Positions 25,191 through 33,870 of a stretch of 64,000 nucleotides of DNA are shown here, piece after piece; within the stretch, counting starts at the first letter, position 1, and every line of letters begins with the position of its first letter. The DNA lies in NCBI GenBank assembly GCA_021731365.1, contig JAKFXL010000016.1:1-64000 (forward strand), read 5' to 3'. This stretch comes from Gammaproteobacteria bacterium (GTDB lineage Bacteria; Pseudomonadota; Gammaproteobacteria; Tenderiales; Tenderiaceae). The position numbers and the translations under genes are program-made. The notes below the pieces were generated by a model that worked only from the letters and a program-made list of their open reading frames with translations, was not told the DNA's origin and made no database searches.

Positions 25191-25492
25191 TGGTGCGACT
25201 GCGGTTGGCCCCGATCTTTCTGCTATTCATAATGGTGGGTGTGGTCACTACAGCGCCAGCGGAAGAGGTGATGGAGATCAAAAAGGGGATAAGCATATTT
25301 GGTAGTAGTGAGTTGCCGAAGGGGCTCACCATCATCCCCTGGCAAACAGAGCCCCCCGATGCTGTTGTTGAGAGTCTCCAATTTACCGTGGTGGATGAGA
25401 TATTCCGGCCGGTTGAACGGGAGGTTTTACGGCGTCAGCTTGGTTACTACCAGCGGCTGTTTATTAGCGATAGAGACCTTGTCAAACCGTAG
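25190..25492 (+). CDS. Small exported hypothetical protein
   Basis: This encodes about 100 residues; the ATG at 25190 overlaps the previous stop (TGATG). It has a signal peptide ('LAPIFLLFIMVGVVTTAPA') and a short mature part with 'ISIFGSSELPKGLTIIPWQ' and 'EIFRPVEREVLRRQLGYYQ'. No family was recognised. It is the last gene of the operon that begins at 14002. The 127-base gap after it holds no gene and no clear terminator. Confidence 0.6.
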   Translation: MVRLRLAPIFLLFIMVGVVTTAPAEEVMEIKKGISIFGSSELPKGLTIIPWQTEPPDAVVESLQFTVVDEIFRPVEREVLRRQLGYYQRLFISDRDLVKP

Positions 25493-25619
25493 TGGATACA
25501 AAAGCCTAATAGCCGGTGGCTATATTATATCTGTTTAATTTATAACGCTCGGCATTTCATATAGTGTAATTTTATATGCGTTGTGACGCTAACCTTGTAG
25601 TGCAACCCATTTAAATAAT

Positions 25620-26336
25620 ATGGAATTTCCTGCCATGATGACAGCCGCCGTTGAGAAAGCAGTGCCCGAGTTGAGCGTAGAGGCACGCATTGACGAACTC
25701 AATACCCGCTACCGTGACTTAACCCCGGAAGCGCGTGTCAGGGCGCTCTATCACGACTTTGCTGAGCAGGAGGTGATGCTCACCTCCTCATTTGCGGCCA
25801 ATTCAGCCTTTTTGTTGCATCTGTTTTCAACGGTTGCACCCCAGCAGAAGGTCCATTTTATCGATACCGGCTACCACTTTGCCCAAACTCTTGAGTACAA
25901 GGCCAAACTCACCGAGCTTTACCATCTGAAGGTGGAGGATGTCCGTGCCGAGGCGTGGAAACATGAACATACGGTGAAGGATCAGACCTGGAAAACTGAC
26001 CCTGACTTCTGCTGTTCCATCAATAAAGTAGAGCCGTTGCAGGAGATCAAGAAGGAGTTCAAGGTGTGGGTCTCCGGCCTGGTGCGCTGGCAGACCGAGC
26101 ACCGTGCATCATTGGATGTGTTTGAGTATCGCGGCGATATTATTAAATTTTACCCACTCATTGATGTCACCAAAGAGCAGCGCGATGCTTATATAAACGA
26201 TCATCAGCTGCCGTTTCACCCACTAGTCGCCGAGGGGTACTCCTCCATCGGCTGCACACACTGCACCAAACCGGGCGATGATCGCAGCGGCCGCTGGGTC
26301 GATACCCCTAAAGCAGAGTGTGGGCTGCATCTCTGA
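25620..26336 (+). CDS. cysH: Phosphoadenylyl/adenylyl-sulfate reductase with [4Fe-4S] ligands
   Basis: This encodes 238 residues (an internal ATG at 25635 could also start it). It catalyses thioredoxin-dependent reduction of APS or PAPS to sulfite in assimilatory sulfate reduction. The pyrophosphatase-loop region 'MLTSSFAANSAFLLHLFS' and 'FIDTGYHFAQTLEY' are typical. Two cysteine pairs are present: CC at about 131-132 and CTHC at about 212-215. These four ligands bind the [4Fe-4S] cluster that marks APS-using enzymes, and E. coli-type PAPS reductases lack them. The catalytic C-terminal 'ECGLH' is present. It stands alone, without cysDN or cysIJ next to it. Confidence 0.9.
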   Translation: MEFPAMMTAAVEKAVPELSVEARIDELNTRYRDLTPEARVRALYHDFAEQEVMLTSSFAANSAFLLHLFSTVAPQQKVHFIDTGYHFAQTLEYKAKLTELYHLKVEDVRAEAWKHEHTVKDQTWKTDPDFCCSINKVEPLQEIKKEFKVWVSGLVRWQTEHRASLDVFEYRGDIIKFYPLIDVTKEQRDAYINDHQLPFHPLVAEGYSSIGCTHCTKPGDDRSGRWVDTPKAECGLHL

Positions 26337-26339
26337 CCA

Positions 26340-26744
26340 CTACGGCAGGTTGGGTTCGGGTGGCTGCTGGTTGTATCGCCACAGCTCCCGCATCAGCCAA
26401 TCCCTGCTTTTGATCTCGGGCAGCCCTGGGCAGCTCACCCGATAATCTCTGCCACTCATACTGCTACTGCTACTGCTGGCAGCAAGTTTGATAAACCCTT
26501 CTGTCGTTGTGATCTTCTTCCTTAAATAGTCATATTTTCGCTCTATGTGGACCCGCGCCTCTTTCCCTGTGTGTGGTTTGCCATTACGTATCAGGGTGCA
26601 GTCGCTGTTAGCAATAAAGGTCAGTAGATGCTGCACCTCATGTTGCTGCGCGGCAGGCACATCGGCCAGCGCTGTGGCAGTGCAGGTCACTAGCCATACC
26701 GTTATCAGGCGTGTGATGTAGTGGATTTGTGGGCGGCGGAACAT
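26340..26744 (-). CDS. DUF5329 exported protein
   Basis: This encodes about 134 residues from the ATG at 26744; upstream codons in frame do not look coding. A signal peptide ('LITVWLVTCTATALA') precedes a DUF5329 domain ('EVQHLLTFIANSDCTLIRNG', 'HIERKYDYLRKKITTTEGFI', 'YRVSCPGLPEIKSRDWLM'). Two cysteines could pair. The function is unknown. It is convergent with cysH, only 3 bases apart, so the genes may share a terminator region. Confidence 0.7.
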   Translation of the reverse strand: MFRRPQIHYITRLITVWLVTCTATALADVPAAQQHEVQHLLTFIANSDCTLIRNGKPHTGKEARVHIERKYDYLRKKITTTEGFIKLAASSSSSSMSGRDYRVSCPGLPEIKSRDWLMRELWRYNQQPPEPNLP

Positions 26745-26880
26745 ACGAATTTTGCTGCTCAACCCTTGATTGAATCTGAAGCCTAGCAGAGATGGCCCGC
26801 TCTTTGCTCCTGTTGTTATCAAGCGGCGATCAACCCCTCTGTTCGTCAAGAAAATGTCATACCAATAGGAGCAATATCAG

Positions 26881-27216
26881 ATGGCCACACCAGTCACCAA
26901 CAACTCCCCGGCGCTGATAGGCAACAATAAAACGTTGCCGCCAGAGATGCAGCGGCAGGTGCCAGGGCAAGAGAAAGAGCAACCAGCCACAGCAGGCAGT
27001 GGCAGTGATGACGACGATGTAACGGTAAGCCGGGCGGCCCAGGTACTTAACCAGCAAACCAATCTGCGTGGCGAAGGGGTGATCAAATCAGCGGACCAGG
27101 CCGCGCAGCTGGCAAAAGGGTTGAGTGCGCTGTTTGGCGCAAACAGCGGCCAAGGCTTGGCTGCTCAAACGGGCAACCTCACACAGGACCTGATGGGGCT
27201 TTTGAAAACGGGCTAG
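26881..27216 (+). CDS. Small hypothetical protein with acidic linker
   Basis: This encodes 111 residues with AGGAG about 9 bases before the ATG. The N-terminal half is disordered and proline/glutamine-rich, with an acidic patch ('GSGSDDDDVTVS'). The C-terminal half is helical ('RAAQVLNQQTNLRGEGVIK', 'AAQLAKGLSALFGANSGQ'). No family was recognised. It is followed by a clear terminator and then the rpfE-type gene, so it is probably a single-gene unit. Confidence 0.55.
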   Translation: MATPVTNNSPALIGNNKTLPPEMQRQVPGQEKEQPATAGSGSDDDDVTVSRAAQVLNQQTNLRGEGVIKSADQAAQLAKGLSALFGANSGQGLAAQTGNLTQDLMGLLKTG

Positions 27217-27251
27217 CAATAAATCAGTAGTTAAATATTTAGAGTTGTTCG

Positions 27252-27278
27252 GGGTGCCAGGGTAGGTGCCCTTTTTTT
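27252..27278 (+). terminator. Rho-independent terminator
   Basis: A 7-base stem (27252-27258 with 27265-27271, two G-U pairs) and 6-base loop is followed by seven Ts. It ends the small hypothetical gene at 26881-27216. Confidence 0.75.
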
Positions 27279-27344
27279 ATTTGCGGTGGCCACTGCGTGG
27301 CTGAGGCACTATCATGTATCCCCCTTTCACTTAATCACCTGCCA

Positions 27345-28397
27345 ATGCCGCAACCTTCTATCACTCTATACATTCCCGGTCTATTTGCCGCAGCTGCTGA
27401 ACCCGCGCAGTTGACGGCACTGCTTAAAGAGCTGCCCTTTGATGATTTGATGGCGCTGGAGCTGTTGTTGGCCCGCGCCCAACAACAACGCGGCGAACAT
27501 AGCGGTATCGAGCAGACGTTGTTCACCCTGTTTGGCATCCCCGCCGCAGCGGGGGATTGGCCGGTAGCGGCGGTAACGCGGTTGATTGATGGCGGCACAG
27601 CGGACGGTCACTACTGGCTCCGTGCCGATCCGGTACACATGCAGCCCAGCCATGATCAGGTGATCATGGCTGGCAACCAGCAGCTTAACGTCAGCGGTGC
27701 AGAGATGGCGCAGCTGCGTGACGAGTTCAACCAGCTCTGTCGCGACGATGGTCTGCAACTTGAAACGCCGGTAAACCAGCGCTGGTACCTGCGGGTCGAA
27801 CGTGCACCGCAAATCACCACCATACCGTTGCCGATGGTAGTGGGGCAGAACATCTATCCACATCTGCCACAAGGGGTCGAGGGTCTTTATTGGAATAAAT
27901 TGCTTAGTGAAGTGCAGATGCTTTTTTATGGCAGCAGTGTTAATCAGCGGCGCCGTCAGCAAGGGTTACCGGAGATCAATAGTCTCTGGTTCTGGGGTGG
28001 CGGCCAGCTGCCCGCAGTCAACTCTATAACAACACCGTGGCAACAGCTCTGGAGTAATGAGCTGCTGAGTCGCGGATTGGCCCGCCTCACGCAGATAAAG
28101 ACGTCAAGCCTGCCCGCCACCGGTGAAGAGTGGCTGGAACAGGCAACTGTAGCGGGTCACCACCTGGTAGTCCTCGACGGCATGCGCCAACGCTATAACC
28201 AGCCGGAAGAGCTGATACAGTGGCATGGAGTTGTGCAGGAACTAAATCAGAGCTGGTTTGTGCCCCTGCTGGCCGCCCTGAAAAGCGGCGACTTGAGTGA
28301 AATCAGCCTGATTAGTGATGGTCACCATTTTCAGCTCAACCGCAAACAGCTGGGGCGCTGGTGGCAGCGACGCCGTCCATTCAGCCGGTATCTTTAG
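27345..28397 (+). CDS. RpfE-type / phosphoglycerate mutase-like protein
   Basis: This encodes about 350 residues from the ATG at 27345 (a longer frame starts at 27297). It matches proteins labelled RpfE or cofactor-independent phosphoglycerate mutase-like: 'YWLRADPVHMQPSHDQVIM', 'WYLRVERAPQITTIPLP', 'GLPEINSLWFWGGGQLP' and 'VVLDGMRQRYNQPEELIQW'. In Xanthomonas rpfE lies next to recJ, as here. The catalytic role is unproven. The alkaline-phosphatase-superfamily metal ligands of true mutases are not obvious, so it is probably not a glycolytic enzyme. It lies 91 bases before recJ on the same strand. Confidence 0.7.
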   Translation: MPQPSITLYIPGLFAAAAEPAQLTALLKELPFDDLMALELLLARAQQQRGEHSGIEQTLFTLFGIPAAAGDWPVAAVTRLIDGGTADGHYWLRADPVHMQPSHDQVIMAGNQQLNVSGAEMAQLRDEFNQLCRDDGLQLETPVNQRWYLRVERAPQITTIPLPMVVGQNIYPHLPQGVEGLYWNKLLSEVQMLFYGSSVNQRRRQQGLPEINSLWFWGGGQLPAVNSITTPWQQLWSNELLSRGLARLTQIKTSSLPATGEEWLEQATVAGHHLVVLDGMRQRYNQPEELIQWHGVVQELNQSWFVPLLAALKSGDLSEISLISDGHHFQLNRKQLGRWWQRRRPFSRYL

Positions 28398-28488
28398 CGA
28401 TCATGCGGAAAATTCAACCAGGCTGCATGATGAAACGTATGCAAGCAGAGGAGATGATGTTGAAAGTCTATTTTAAGGATAGTCGCCT

Positions 28489-30219
28489 GTGAGTCATAAA
28501 ATCCTCCGTCGTCCGCTGCCCGATAACTGGGCTGCCACCTTCCCTGATCTCCCGCCGGTGCTGGCGCGGCTCTATGCCAGTCGCCGGGTGGAGTCTGTTG
28601 GTGAGCTGGAGTGTGGTCTCGGCCGCTTGCACCCTATTAGCGCCATGAAGGGAATCGACGCTGCCGTGGCGCTGCTTGCCCGTGCCGTGCAGCAGGGGCA
28701 ACGCATCCTGGTGGTGGGTGACTTTGACTGTGACGGCGCCACTAGCACCGCCGTGGCGCTGCGGGCATTGCGGTTGATGGGGGCGCGTGATGTGCAGTTT
28801 CTGGTGCCGAACCGTTTTGAGTTTGGCTACGGCCTGACGCCGGAGATCGTGGCGGTGGCGGCCAAGATGAAGCCTCATCTCATCGTTACCGTGGATAACG
28901 GCATTGCCAGTATCGATGGTGTGGCGGCGGCCAAAAAGCTCGGCATTCAGGTGCTGGTGACGGATCACCATCTGCCAGGGGCGACGCTGCCGCTGGCCGA
29001 TGCCATCGTTAATCCTAATCAGCCCGGTTGTAAATTTCCCAGCAAGATGTTGGCCGGTGTGGGTGTCATCTTCTACGTGATGATGGCGCTGCGTGGTGCT
29101 CTGCGTGATGCGGGCTGGTTTGAACAGCGCGCTGTGCCACCGCCTAATCTGGCGCAGCTGCTCGACCTGGTGGCGCTCGGCACGGTGGCCGATGTGGTGC
29201 CGCTGGATCAGGTCAACCGTATTCTGGTGGCCCAGGGGCTGGCGCGGATTCGGGCGGGGCAGTGCTGCGCCGGCATTACGGCGCTGCTGGAGGTGGCAGG
29301 TCGTTCGCGGGGGCGGGCAGTAGCCTCTGATCTGGGGTTTGTGGTGGGGCCACGCCTCAATGCCGCCGGGCGGCTGGAGGATATGGCCATCGGTATTCAC
29401 TGTCTGCTGACCGATGATCCAAGCCAAGCGCAGCAGTTGGCCAAGACCCTGGACGGACTCAATCGTGAACGTCGTTCTATTGAAACGGAGATGCAGGATC
29501 AGGCCCTGGCCCATCTGGAATCCATGCAGCTTGGAGATGCCGATGCGCTGCCCACCGGGCTTTGCATCTTCCAACCCGACTGGCACCAAGGGGTGATTGG
29601 CATCCTTGCCTCGCGCATCAAGGACCGTTATCACCGCCCGGTGATCGCCTTTGCCGAGGCGGATGCCGCCACACTCAAAGGCTCGGCCCGTTCTGTCTCT
29701 GGTTTTCACATCCGTGATGCCCTGGACGCGGTGGCGACCCGCCATCCCGGTCTGATCCAGAAGTTTGGTGGCCACGCCATGGCCGCTGGGCTGAGTCTGG
29801 ATAAAACCCGTTTTGAGGAGTTTGTGGTGGCCTTTGATGCAGAGGCGCGCCGTCATCTTAATAGTGATGATCTGCACGGCAGACTCTGGAGTGACGGTGA
29901 GTTGACACCCGCCGATTTCACCCTGGAGCTGGCGGAGACGCTGCGTCATGGTGGTCCGTGGGGGCAGGGTTTCCCAGAACCGTTGTTTGATGGCATGTTT
30001 GAGATTGTGAACCGCCGCATTGTCGGCGAGCGCCATCTCAAGTTAACGCTTAAGCCTGAGGGAAGTGACATCACCATTGGTGCTATCGCCTTTAATACCG
30101 ATGACCATGATTGGCCCAGCGATGTGAGGCAACTGCACGCCGCTTATAAGTTGGATGTGAATGAGTTTCGTGGTGCCTGTGATGTGCAGCTCTTGATCGA
30201 CTATTTAGAGCCGCTGTGA
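28489..30219 (+). CDS. recJ: Single-stranded-DNA-specific exonuclease RecJ
   Basis: This encodes 576 residues from a GTG start, close to the usual 577. RecJ is a 5'-3' ssDNA exonuclease used in recombination, mismatch repair and base-excision repair. DHH-family motifs are clear: 'VVGDFDCDGATSTAV' (motif I), 'IVTVDNGIAS', 'VLVTDHHLPG' (DHH) and 'LVALGTVADVVPL'. The DHHA1 part has 'GVIGILASRIKDRYHRPVI' and 'KFGGHAMAAGLSL'. A perfect hairpin follows the stop. A long antisense frame opposite it is a composition shadow. Confidence 0.97.
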   Translation: MSHKILRRPLPDNWAATFPDLPPVLARLYASRRVESVGELECGLGRLHPISAMKGIDAAVALLARAVQQGQRILVVGDFDCDGATSTAVALRALRLMGARDVQFLVPNRFEFGYGLTPEIVAVAAKMKPHLIVTVDNGIASIDGVAAAKKLGIQVLVTDHHLPGATLPLADAIVNPNQPGCKFPSKMLAGVGVIFYVMMALRGALRDAGWFEQRAVPPPNLAQLLDLVALGTVADVVPLDQVNRILVAQGLARIRAGQCCAGITALLEVAGRSRGRAVASDLGFVVGPRLNAAGRLEDMAIGIHCLLTDDPSQAQQLAKTLDGLNRERRSIETEMQDQALAHLESMQLGDADALPTGLCIFQPDWHQGVIGILASRIKDRYHRPVIAFAEADAATLKGSARSVSGFHIRDALDAVATRHPGLIQKFGGHAMAAGLSLDKTRFEEFVVAFDAEARRHLNSDDLHGRLWSDGELTPADFTLELAETLRHGGPWGQGFPEPLFDGMFEIVNRRIVGERHLKLTLKPEGSDITIGAIAFNTDDHDWPSDVRQLHAAYKLDVNEFRGACDVQLLIDYLEPL

Positions 30220-30229
30220 GCATGAGTAT

Positions 30230-30256
30230 CAGCCTCTGACTGTAAGTCAGAGGCTG
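30230..30256. terminator. Perfect 12-bp hairpin between recJ and FG-GAP gene
   Basis: Arms 30230-30241 and 30245-30256 pair perfectly around a 3-base loop, in the 55-base gap between two convergent genes. No T-tract follows on either strand, so it is a terminator-like hairpin serving both genes rather than a classic intrinsic terminator. Confidence 0.55.
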
Positions 30257-30274
30257 TGGGGATGTTATCAGTGT

Positions 30275-32158
30275 TTAATAAAGGTAGACCGCACCGGCAC
30301 GTGCCGCGCTGTTATCACCCTGGTTGCCACCAACCCCTGTTGCGCTGCTGGACTCGTAGGGCGCGCCCGCTGCTATGCGTGATGCGTCGGCACTCAGTGC
30401 CAGCGAGCGGCCAAGGCTGTCATTACTTTCGGCATTGGGCGCTTTGGCGTAGAGCTGGTGTGACCAGAGGGTGCCACTGCGGGTATATAGGTAGATCGCA
30501 CCAGAGTAGGGGGCGCTATTGTCGTTAGGGTTTGCGGTTGTGCCGCTGCCGCTGCTGGCCTCATAGGGTGCCCCGACGGCCAGGGTATTGCCATCTTCGC
30601 TGATCGCCAGCGCCATGCCAAACCAGTCCGCTGTATCAGTGTTGGAGGCCTTGATGTAACTCTGCTGCTGCCAGTTGGCACTATCGTAACTGAAGATGTA
30701 GACCGCCCCAGACTCCGCCGTGCTGTTATCACCCTGATTGCCATCGATATTGGTGGCGCTGCTATCTTCATTGGGGGCGCTAATGGCCAGGGTAGTGCCG
30801 TTGCCACTTAACTTAACGGCCATGCCAAATTTGTCACTGATATTGGTATTGGAGGCCTTGATATAGGCCTGGGGTGTCCAGCTACTACCACTGCGGATAA
30901 AGGTGTGAACAGCGCCAGAGTTGGGTGCATCGTTGTTGTTCTGGGCACCATTTACCCCGGTGGCGCTACTATCTTCACCAAAGGCCCCCACCGCGACTGT
31001 ATTACCATCGTTGCTGATATCGAGAGACCAGCCAAAGTAGTCGGCACCAAATTGCGGATTAGCGCTGGCGCTGTCGGTATTGGAGGCCTTGAGATAGGCC
31101 TGTTGCGCCCAGATATTTGCAGTACGGCTGAAAACATAGGCCGCGCCTGCAAGTTGGTGGCTGTTGTTGGCCTGGTTGCCATTAATGCCCTTGGCGTTGC
31201 TATCTTCGCCATAGGCACCTACAGCCAGGGTTGTGCCATCTGCATTTAACGCCAGCGCCCAGCCAAAAAAGTCACTGGCTTCACTGTTAGATGCCTTGAT
31301 GTAGCTTTGTGGTGTCCAGACGCTGCCATTACGAGTGTAGAGGTAGACAGCCCCCGATTGAGGTGCGCTGTTGTCACCCTGGTTACCATCAATACCTGTG
31401 GCGTTACTGGATTCGCCGGGGGCACCGACGGCCAGGGTATTGCCATCACTGCTTAAGGCAATCGACCAGCCAAAGTAGTCGTTTGCCTCACTATTAGTCG
31501 CCTTGATGTACTGCTGTTGTACCCAGCTGCCGCTGCTGCGGCTAAACAGGTAGACCGCGCCAGCACTATTGGCGCTGTTGTCTGCCTGACTGCCGGCAAT
31601 GCCGGTGGCATTACTCGCTTCGCCAGCGCCGGGCAGCAGGTTATCGATAGGGGGGTTGCTGCCGGGGCTGGGGCCTGCCGCGCCGATGGCAAGGGTATTG
31701 CCGTCACGGCTTAAGGTGATGGCGTAACCAAAGGTATCACCAGTGTTGCTGTTGGAGGCCTTTACGTAACCGATGGCAGCAGCGAGTTCCGCGCCGACAA
31801 AGAGATCTGTCGAACTACTACAACCCTCACTATTACAGGCCTTTAACAGATATTTAGCGTTGACCCGCTGGGGCAGGGAGATGGCCAGCTCGTAGCTGGT
31901 ATCTGCCAAGTCACCGCCTATCTGGGTGTAACCCGAGACACCGTCAGGACTTTCGAATAGTTGATAGTGGGTGGCCCCCTCAACTGCTGCCCAAGTGAAA
32001 TTAATCTGGTTGGTATCGTAGGTCAGCGATAGGGTGGGAGCGGGGGTCGGTGAGGGTGACGCGGGGGGAGAGGAGCCACCACCGCTGCTGCAGGCCATGA
32101 GCAGTGTTGTGAGCAGTGTGAGGCTAATCAAACAGAAAAGCCTATATATAGAATTCAT
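30275..32158 (-). CDS. FG-GAP-like repeat lipoprotein
   Basis: This encodes about 627 residues from the ATG at 32158. The lipobox 'TTLLMAC' is followed by a serine/glycine/proline linker and a fibronectin III-like domain to about residue 120. Seven copies of a repeat of about 69 residues follow. Each has 'YIKASN(S/T)', then 'D.FG..(I/L)ALS.DGNTLAVGAP', then 'GNQGDNSA..SGAVY(L/I)(Y/F)'. This is the FG-GAP/beta-propeller type of integrin alpha-like domains, with Asp/Asn-rich loops likely to bind calcium. Seven blades would close one propeller. It is a surface or periplasmic protein, perhaps for adhesion; the ligand is unknown. Confidence 0.8.
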   Translation of the reverse strand: MNSIYRLFCLISLTLLTTLLMACSSGGGSSPPASPSPTPAPTLSLTYDTNQINFTWAAVEGATHYQLFESPDGVSGYTQIGGDLADTSYELAISLPQRVNAKYLLKACNSEGCSSSTDLFVGAELAAAIGYVKASNSNTGDTFGYAITLSRDGNTLAIGAAGPSPGSNPPIDNLLPGAGEASNATGIAGSQADNSANSAGAVYLFSRSSGSWVQQQYIKATNSEANDYFGWSIALSSDGNTLAVGAPGESSNATGIDGNQGDNSAPQSGAVYLYTRNGSVWTPQSYIKASNSEASDFFGWALALNADGTTLAVGAYGEDSNAKGINGNQANNSHQLAGAAYVFSRTANIWAQQAYLKASNTDSASANPQFGADYFGWSLDISNDGNTVAVGAFGEDSSATGVNGAQNNNDAPNSGAVHTFIRSGSSWTPQAYIKASNTNISDKFGMAVKLSGNGTTLAISAPNEDSSATNIDGNQGDNSTAESGAVYIFSYDSANWQQQSYIKASNTDTADWFGMALAISEDGNTLAVGAPYEASSGSGTTANPNDNSAPYSGAIYLYTRSGTLWSHQLYAKAPNAESNDSLGRSLALSADASRIAAGAPYESSSATGVGGNQGDNSAARAGAVYLY

Positions 32159-32336
32159 TGGATACATTTGTAGCTCCGGTTTGAGGCCTATGCCATGAAT
32201 ACAACGTAGCCCTTTTGGTGTGTTCCAAAAACAGACATATATTCATGTTATTGGAGCGATTCCATAGTATGGGCAATCATACCATCAGTGCCACTCAAAG
32301 CTGGTTATAAGCCTGCTGCTTAAACGTAAAACAAGG

Positions 32337-33053
32337 TTAACCGGCCAGCCGTTGCCAACGCTTTCCGTAGTAGCCTTGAGAGGGCTGGAAGCTATTTTTA
32401 TAACTCATTTTGTCACACTCCTTAATCCAGTAGCCAAGATAGACCCAGGGCAACTCAAGTTGCTGTGCATGGTGGATCTGCCAGAGAATGGCGTAGATGC
32501 CGAGTGCCCGTTGCTGGAAATCGGGGTGATAAAAGGTATACACAGCGGAGAGTCCGAGTGGTGTGTGGTCGGTAACGGCCACGGCTATCAGCTGGCCTTT
32601 TAAACGAAACTCATGGAAGCGGGTATCAACGCCACTGGCGGTTAAAAAGCCGATGTACTCTTTGACGCTCGGGTTAGCCATGTTGCTGTCACTATGGCGT
32701 GCATCGAGGTATTTTTTATACAGTTCAAATTGCTCATCACTGAAACCAACAGTGGTTTGGTGGATTAACTCACTGTTTTGCCGCCAGTTACGGCGCTGGC
32801 TCCTGCTGGGTTTAAAACGGCGGCTCTCCAGGCGCACCGGGATGCAGCTTTGGCACTGTTGGCAGTCAGGTCGATAGAGGTGCTGGCCGCTGCGGCGAAA
32901 ACCAGTGTTCAGCAGTGTGCCTAACAGTGATGATGTTAATGGGATTGCCGGGTCAATGATCAGGTTGCGTGCTTCATGCTGGGGCAGATAGCTGCATGCA
33001 AAGGGTGCGGAAGAAAAACAACGGATTGTCTGTTCATTCGTCTGGTTAGCCAT
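32337..33053 (-). CDS. bpt: Aspartate/glutamate leucyltransferase (Bpt)
   Basis: This encodes 238 residues, the usual length. Bpt transfers leucine from leucyl-tRNA to N-terminal Asp or Glu of proteins, marking them for ClpS/ClpAP (N-degron pathway). The ATE-family N-terminus 'CSYLPQHEARNLIIDP' and the Cys cluster 'CQQCQSCIPVRL' are typical. So are 'YKKYLDARHSDSNMANP', 'GLSAVYTFYHPDFQQRALG' and 'YWIKECDKMSYKNSFQP'. It overlaps aat by 8 bases; the two N-degron transferases form one operon. Confidence 0.95.
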   Translation of the reverse strand: MANQTNEQTIRCFSSAPFACSYLPQHEARNLIIDPAIPLTSSLLGTLLNTGFRRSGQHLYRPDCQQCQSCIPVRLESRRFKPSRSQRRNWRQNSELIHQTTVGFSDEQFELYKKYLDARHSDSNMANPSVKEYIGFLTASGVDTRFHEFRLKGQLIAVAVTDHTPLGLSAVYTFYHPDFQQRALGIYAILWQIHHAQQLELPWVYLGYWIKECDKMSYKNSFQPSQGYYGKRWQRLAG

Positions 33054-33786
33054 CGCTATGCCCTGTGTTTACGAGAGGGTCAAACCCCTCATCAAACTGC
33101 CAGGGGAGTGGATGAGGCGAGAGACTGGTTAGCTGCAATGTATATTCTATAAAACGGTTACGTGGTACCTGGATTGCGCCAAAGGATTTGAGGTGTTCAG
33201 AGGCCACCTGGCAGTCAATCAAGGCAAAACCCCACGCCTCCAGCTGTTTTACAGCATACACAAAGGCAATTTTAGAGGCATCGGTGGCACGGCTGAACAT
33301 CGATTCGCCAAAAAACAGTTTGCCCAGCGCCAGCCCGTATAGCCCCCCCACCAGCGTCTCACCTTGCCACGCCTCAAACGAGTGGGCAACCCCCTGATCA
33401 TGCAGTTCACAATAGGCGGCTTGCATCTCAGCTGTAATCCAGGTGCCATCGGTATAGCTGCGGGGGGCTGCGCACTGCTGTAATACCTCTTTAAAACAGT
33501 GATCTATGGTAATGCGGAAGGGCTGTTTGCGAAGCTGTTTGCGCAGGCTGCGGCTAACTTTTAGTTGTGCAGGGATTAATATGGAGCGGGGGTTGGGTGA
33601 CCACCAGAGGATCGGTTGATCGCTGCTGTACCAGGGAAAAACCCCCTGGCGGTAGGCGTTGATAATACGGCGCGGTGTTAAGTCGCCACCTGCGGCGAGC
33701 AGGCCGTCAGGCTCATCCAGCGCCAGTTCCACGGGGGGGAAGATGTAAGTGGTATCACGTTGATCTATCCAGAAGGGACCGCGCAT
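33046..33786 (-). CDS. aat: Leucyl/phenylalanyl-tRNA--protein transferase
   Basis: This encodes 246 residues. Aat adds Leu or Phe to proteins with N-terminal Lys or Arg, feeding them to ClpAP. Family motifs are 'FPPVELALDEPDGLLAAGGD', 'YRQGVFPWYSSDQPILWWSP', 'RSLRKQLRKQPFRITIDHCF', 'YCELHDQGVAHSFEAW' and 'GGLYGLALGKLFFGESMFS'. It is upstream of bpt with an 8-base overlap, an arrangement common in gammaproteobacteria. Confidence 0.97.
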   Translation of the reverse strand: MRGPFWIDQRDTTYIFPPVELALDEPDGLLAAGGDLTPRRIINAYRQGVFPWYSSDQPILWWSPNPRSILIPAQLKVSRSLRKQLRKQPFRITIDHCFKEVLQQCAAPRSYTDGTWITAEMQAAYCELHDQGVAHSFEAWQGETLVGGLYGLALGKLFFGESMFSRATDASKIAFVYAVKQLEAWGFALIDCQVASEHLKSFGAIQVPRNRFIEYTLQLTSLSPHPLPWQFDEGFDPLVNTGHSDG

Positions 33787-33870
33787 CGTTGGCTCTTTAC
33801 ATCACTAGGGTTAGGGGTGGGTAGAGCAGCAGACAAGCCCCTGTTGCTGGTATCTATCTACCCTACATGT

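Noticed and set aside
27345-28397. A glycolytic phosphoglycerate mutase
   Set aside because: Metal ligands of the alkaline-phosphatase superfamily are not evident and the protein is far shorter than the roughly 510-residue enzyme.
28468-30036. 522-codon open frame antisense to recJ
   Set aside because: It lies wholly opposite recJ, is rich in His, Arg and Gln, and has no domain pattern; recJ has all DHH motifs.
30275-32158. Regular DNA repeats that could suggest a CRISPR array
   Set aside because: The repeats are about 207 bases long, keep an open frame and encode FG-GAP-like blades.
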